Source of the DNA: Paguma larvata
Taxonomy: Eukaryota; Chordata; Mammalia; Carnivora; Viverridae
Direction: 5' to 3'
DNA: 64,000 nt
Assembly: GCA_030068075.1 (NCBI GenBank)
Contig: CM057844.1
Location: forward strand, 1,922,001-1,986,000
The translations under genes were made by a program, and so were the position numbers. The notes beneath the pieces are model-generated. The model was not told the DNA's origin. It did not search any database and saw nothing but the letters and a program-made list of their open reading frames with translations. How positions within the stretch are numbered: position 1 is the stretch's first letter; each line of letters starts with the position of its first letter. This document shows positions 59,283-64,000 of this stretch, one piece after another.

Positions 59283-61404
59283 TATGTATATATGTATATA
59301 TGTATGTGTACATATATATATATGTACATATTCTTTATGTATTCATCTCAATGGACATTTTGGCTCTTTCCATAGTTTGGCTATGGTTCATAGTGCTGCT
59401 ATAAGCCCTCGAGAAAACAGTGATAGAAGGAACATGCCTCATTATCATGAAGGCCATATACGAAAGACCCACATCTAATATCATCCTCAATGGGGAAAAA
59501 CTGAAAGCTTTCCCCCTAAGGTCAGGAACACTACAGGGATGTCCACTCCCACAACTGTTGTTCAACATAGTACTGGAAGTCCCAACCTCAGCAGTCAGAT
59601 GACAACAACAACAATAACAACAAAATACAAAAGGCATACAAACTGGCAAAGAGGAAGTCAAAATTTCACTCTTTGCAGATGACATGATACTCTACATGGA
59701 AAACCCAAGACTCCAACAAAAACTGCTAGAACTGATACACAAATTCTGCAAAGTTACTAGATTTTTAATCAAAGTACAGAAATAAAAACTAATCAAAGAG
59801 GTAAAAGATCTCTATGCTGAAAATTATAGAAAGCTTTTGAAAGTCATACACTTCCCCAGCAACTCTTATTCTTCCCTTTGTCTTTCCACAAAAAGGAATC
59901 CCTCCCCTCCATACCTCCATGGTTTATTTTGCAAGACATAGCAGAAGTCAATGGGGGAGGGGAAGAGGGGAGAAAAAGTCACAGAGAGGGAGGGAGGGAG
60001 GCAAAACATAACAGACTCTTAAATACTAAGGAGAAACTGAGGGTTGATGGGGGGTGTGAGAGAGGGGATAGTGGGCAATGGGCATTGAGGAAGGCACCTG
60101 TAGGGATGAGCACTGGGTGTTGTATGGATATCAATTTGACAATAAATTATATATAATATAAAAAAGAAAGCTTACAAAAGAAATTGAAGAAGGCACAAAG
60201 AAAAGGAAAAAACATTTCCATGTTCATGGATTAAAAGAACAAATATTGTAAAAATGTGCATACTACCCAAAGCAATCTACACATTCAATGCAATCCCTAT
60301 CAAAATAACAGCAGCATTCTTCACAGAGCTAGAACAAACAACCCTAAAATTTGTATGGAACCACAAAAGAGCCCAAATGACCAAAGTTTCTTATTATTGA
60401 AAAAGAAAACCAAAGCTGGAGCCATCACAATTCTGACTTCAAGCTGTATTACAATGCTGTAATCACCAAGACAGTATGGTACTGGCACAAAAACAGAAAC
60501 ATAGATCGATGGAAACAAATAGAGAATCCAGAAATGAACCCAGAAATATATGGCCAAATCATCTTCAGCAAAGCAGGGAAGAATATCCAATGGAAAAAAA
60601 GACAGTCTCTTCAGCAAATGGTGCTGGGAAAACAGGACAGCAACATGTGAAAGAATGAAACTGGACCATTTCCTATGCCATACACCAAATAAATTCAAAA
60701 TGGGTGAACGACCTAAATGTGAGGGAGGAGACCATCAAAATCCTGCAGGAGAAAACAGGCAGCAACCACTGTGACCTCAGCCACAGCAACTTTTTACTAG
60801 ACATGTCTCCAGAGGCAGGGGAAACAAAAGCAAAGAATGAACTATTGGGACTTCATCAAGATAAAATCTCTTCATAGCATACAAAACAATCAAAAAAACT
60901 AAAAGGCAACTAACAGAATTGGAAGGAGATATTTCAAATGACATATTGGATAAAGGGTTAGTATCAAATATCTATGAAGAACTTATCAAACTCAATACCC
61001 AGAAACAAATAATCCAGTTACAAATGGGTAGGATACATGAAGAGACAATTTTACAAAGAAGACTTCCAGATGGTTAACATACATGTGAAATGATGCTCAA
61101 CATCACTTATCAACAGAGACATACAAGTCAAAAACATAGAGATGCCAGCTCAACCCTCTCAGAATGGCTAAAATTAACAACTCAGGAGGCAACAGATGTT
61201 GGTAAGGATGCAAAGAGAAGGGAACCCTCTTAGACTGTTGATGGGAATGCAAACTGGTGCCTCCACCCTGGAAAACAGTATGGAGAAGACTCAAAAAAAA
61301 ATCTAAGAATAGAACTACCCTATGACCCAGCATTACTAGATATTTATCCAAAGGATACAAAAATGCTGATTCAGTGGGGCACATGCATCCCAACATCTTA
61401 AAGA
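58810..61404 (-). mobile_element. 5'-inverted (twin-primed) L1, about 2.6 kb, carrying a nested L1 tail
   Basis: 58810-59408 is a minus-strand L1 3' region ending in the ORF2 text 'catagtgctgctataa'. From about 59413 the sequence is + strand ORF2 ([28 protein letters not shown] near 59677; [17 protein letters not shown]) and ends at 61404 with 'cacatgcatcccaacatc'. In L1 coordinates these ends are consecutive, so the element was split and its 5' portion flipped with almost no loss. ORF2 has many stops. A TA microsatellite (59229-59268) expands within it. Confidence 0.85.
59828..60173 (+). mobile_element. Nested L1 3' end inside the inverted ORF2, with 9-bp TSD
   Basis: 59930-60164 is a + strand L1 3' UTR (gagggagggagggaggcaaa, gatgagcactgggtgttgta, gacaataaatt) with an A-rich end. 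agaaagctt occurs at 59828-59836 and 60165-60173, and the host ORF2 reading resumes right after it. The first 90 bp (59838-59929) is not recognisable L1 and may be an inverted or captured segment. Confidence 0.8.
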
Positions 61405-61988
61405 AGCAGAGACTCAGAGTGCTTCAGGATTGAGCTATGATAACAGTGTAGGCTTGGTATAGAAAAGGCTAGTGCTTAGACTGGGGAAGGGGGCCTTACA
61501 AATGCAGAGGGAGGCCAGATCTGACAACTATGTGTTATAGCTAAGTGTTACAGCTTCACTTCTGCACCTGGCTGGTGATGATATTATCAAGTGAGATAAT
61601 GAGCTCATTTGTGGATGTTTTGAACTTGATTTAAACTTCAGATAGTTGGATGGGCTTGTCCAACAGAGTGCTGGGAATACAGATGGGAAGTTTCGAAGAT
61701 GTTGAGGAATATTTATATAGTTATACCTAAAATATGCCTACAAAAGAAAGAATACTAAAATGAAAAAAATACTCTGACTTGGAGCTAACAAAGTGAACTT
61801 TATGTAAATTCATCTTTGCATGAAAAGAGTATTTGATGAACTGATTTGAGACCAAAATAAATGTTTAGGTCATGTTACAGAAAAAATGCTTTGGAAGTTG
61901 AAGAAACTAATTACTTCCCAGGCTCAGAGCAGAGTCGTCACACATAACTGAGACTTCGAGCAGATGGGTCCACCTCAAATCCCTTACA
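61405..61988. other. Gene-free stretch, nothing recognised
   Basis: Unique-looking DNA between the inverted L1 and the LTR. Confidence 0.4.
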
Positions 61989-62390
61989 TGTGCTATGGGC
62001 TCTACTCCAAATTTGTTTGCTATTCCCGAATGTTAGTACTCCAGAATGTGACTGTATTTGGACCTGGCAAATTCACAGGGGTCATCATGTTAAAATAGGG
62101 TCATTAGTATGACCCCTAATCGAATATGAATGACGTCCTTATGAAAAGGGATAATTGAGACACAGAAAGAAACGTACACAGAGGGAAGATGACAGGAAGA
62201 GGCAGAGAAAAGAAGGCCATCTGCCAGTGAAGGAGAGAGACCAGTACAGAGTCCCCCTTATGACCCTCGGAAGAAACCAACACTGCTGACACCTTGATCT
62301 GGTCCTCCAGCCTCCAGACTGTTAGACAACAAATTCCTGTGATTTGAGCTACTTAGTGTGTGGTACTTTGTTACAGCAAACCAGATCATC
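61989..62390 (+). repeat. MaLR-type LTR (MST/MLT1-like)
   Basis: Begins tgtgctatgggctc; 'gtactccagaatgtgactgt', 'atttggacctggcaaattca', 'gaccaacactgctgacacct'-like text (gaaaccaacactgctgacac), 'cttgatctggtcctccagcc', and the end 'gtggtactttgttacagcaa'. This is the full collinear order of an ERVL-MaLR LTR in + orientation. Confidence 0.75.
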
Positions 62391-62634
62391 TCCCTTCTTG
62401 CTCAGCCACACCAAAAATTTCTCCAAGGGCTGTCTCATCAGGAAAATCAATATTCATTTGTCAACGAATGATCTTCACAGGAAGATCAGTATGCATTTGT
62501 CAGTTCAATGAAAGGAGTAGAATTCATTCTCAGAAAAGCATCAGACCCACTCTAAGAACCAAAGGAGCCTTGAGTTCAGCTAGATGAGTTGGTTTGCACT
62601 CTGAGCACAGCTGGACATTTTCGGTGCCCAGTGT

Positions 62635-64000
62635 CATGGGCAAAATTAGTTTGTTAACATACAGTGTAATATTATTTTCAGGTGTACAATTTAATGATTC
62701 GACAATTCCATATATCACCCCGTGCTCATCACAACAAGTGTACTCCTTAATCCCCATCACCTGTTTACCCCATCCCCACAACCAACTCCCCTTTGATAAC
62801 CTTCAGGATGTTCTTACAGTTAAGAGTCTGTTTCTTGATTTGCCTCTGTCTCTCTCTCTTTTTTCCCCTTTGCTTGTTTGTTTCTTAAATTTCACATGAG
62901 TGAAATCGTATTGTATTTTTTTCTCACAGACTTATTTCACTTAGCTTAATACACGCTAGCTCCATCCATGTCATTGCAAATGACAAGATTTCATTCTTTT
63001 TGATAACTGAGTATATTCCATTTATTCCAAAATATATATATATATGTATGTATGTATATACACAAATATATATATATATACAAAGTGGATATGTATATAC
63101 ATATACAAAAGATGTTGTATGTGTGTGTGTGTGTATATACACATATATATGTGTATGTGTATATATATGAAACAATCTTCTTTATCCATTCATCAGTCAA
63201 TATTTGGGTGCGTGTTCCCTTTGAATTAGTATTTTTATTTTCTTTGTGTACATACCTAGTGGTGTAATAGTGGATCATAGGGTAATTGTATTATAGTTCT
63301 AATTTATCACTTTTGGAGAAATTCCAGGCTGATTTCCAGAGTGGCTGCAACAATATGCATTCTCATCAACAGTGTTGAATGGTTTCCCTTTCCTCCACAT
63401 CCATGTCAACACCTGTTGTTTCTTGTGTTGTTGATTTTAGCTATTCTTACAGGTGTGAGGTGATAGCTCATTGTAGTTTTGTATGTGTTTCCCTGCTGAT
63501 GAATGATGTTGAGTTTTTTTACATGACTCTTTTGTCCATCTATTTGTCATCTTTAGAAAAATGTCTATTAATGTCTCCTGCCCATTTTTTAAATTGGATT
63601 ATTCATTTTAGTGGCAGTCTTGAATTTTATGTGTTCTTTGTATATTTTGCATACTAATCCTTTATCTGATATGCCATTTCCAAATATCTTCCCCCTTTCT
63701 TCAGGGTACCTTTTAGCTTTCTTGATTGTTTCCTGTCCTGTGCAGATGCTCTGTATTTTCCTGTAGTCCCAATAGTTTATTTTTGCTTTCCCTTGCCTCA
63801 GGAGACATATTTAGAAAGAAGTTGCTATGTCTGATGTCAGAGCTTACTGCATATGTTCTTCTTTAGGATGTTATAATTTCATGTCTCACATTTACTTCTT
63901 TAACCCAGTATTAATTTGTTTTTATTTAGGTGTAAGAATGTGGTCCCATTTTATTCTTCTGCATGTTTCTGTCCAGTTTTCATGACAGCGTTGAAAGAAT
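62635..64000 (-). mobile_element. Older carnivore L1, 3' part, running off the window end
   Basis: Minus-strand 3' UTR (gttaacatacagtgtaatat; ccttaatccccatcacctgt) followed by the ORF2 C-terminal region to position 64000 (ttcatcagtcaatatttggg; gctgatttccagagtggctg; tcctttatctgatatgccat). A TA/GT-rich microsatellite lies at 63030-63168. The element's left end lacks a clear poly-A. Confidence 0.88.

Overview
The window is mammalian nuclear DNA from a carnivore, most likely a cat-family (felid/feliform) species. The tRNA-derived SINEs at about 8.9, 11.6, 7.5 and 41.6 kb have the cat-type head (cctgggtggctcagtc, a B-box gttcgag in the best copy, a CT-rich stretch and an aaataaata tail), not the dog-type head. 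The L1 3' ends carry the ending I associate with carnivore L1s (caacacccagtgctcatccc and variants). Codon use, intron structure and the lack of long ORFs rule out a prokaryote. A felid chromosome equivalent to human 20p11 is an inference from the one gene found.

The only intact protein-coding gene I can support is a three-exon type-2 cystatin on the + strand (CDS exons 51195-51416, 54032-54145 and 54995-55078). It encodes a 139-residue secreted cysteine-protease inhibitor with a signal peptide, a QVVGG first hairpin, a VPW second hairpin and all four disulfide cysteines. It has a GC box and TATA-like element upstream and a canonical AATAAA downstream. It most resembles the salivary S/SN and C cystatins.

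The rest is intergenic and rich in transposons. 1-14 kb: largely unique AT-rich DNA with old L2, MIR and LTR fragments, three cat-type SINEs and an L1 tail of about 90 bp. 14.2-15.4 kb: a young 5'-truncated L1 inside an ancient repeat, with a 16-bp exact target-site duplication (TSD) and an apparent 3' transduction. 20-23.3 kb: a solo LTR nested in an old L1 nested in an L2-like repeat, followed by two adjacent 5'-inverted L1s. 28.9-39.6 kb: a stack of three L1s in the same orientation; one is nearly full length (about 6.3 kb, with a CpG-rich 5' UTR) and the other two are represented only by their 5' parts. 40.1-40.9 kb: an 803-bp solo LTR. 41-50 kb: SINEs, MIR, L1 tails and microsatellites. 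51-55.3 kb: the cystatin gene. 56.0-56.9 kb: a decayed retroviral envelope relic. 58.8-61.4 kb: a 5'-inverted L1 carrying a nested L1 tail. 62-64 kb: a MaLR-type LTR and an old L1 running off the end.

I found no new molecular system. The most informative items are the insertion histories that can be read directly from target-site duplications and inversion junctions, and some unusual residues in the cystatin. Family names for old repeats come from remembered consensus patterns and were not checked by a search.
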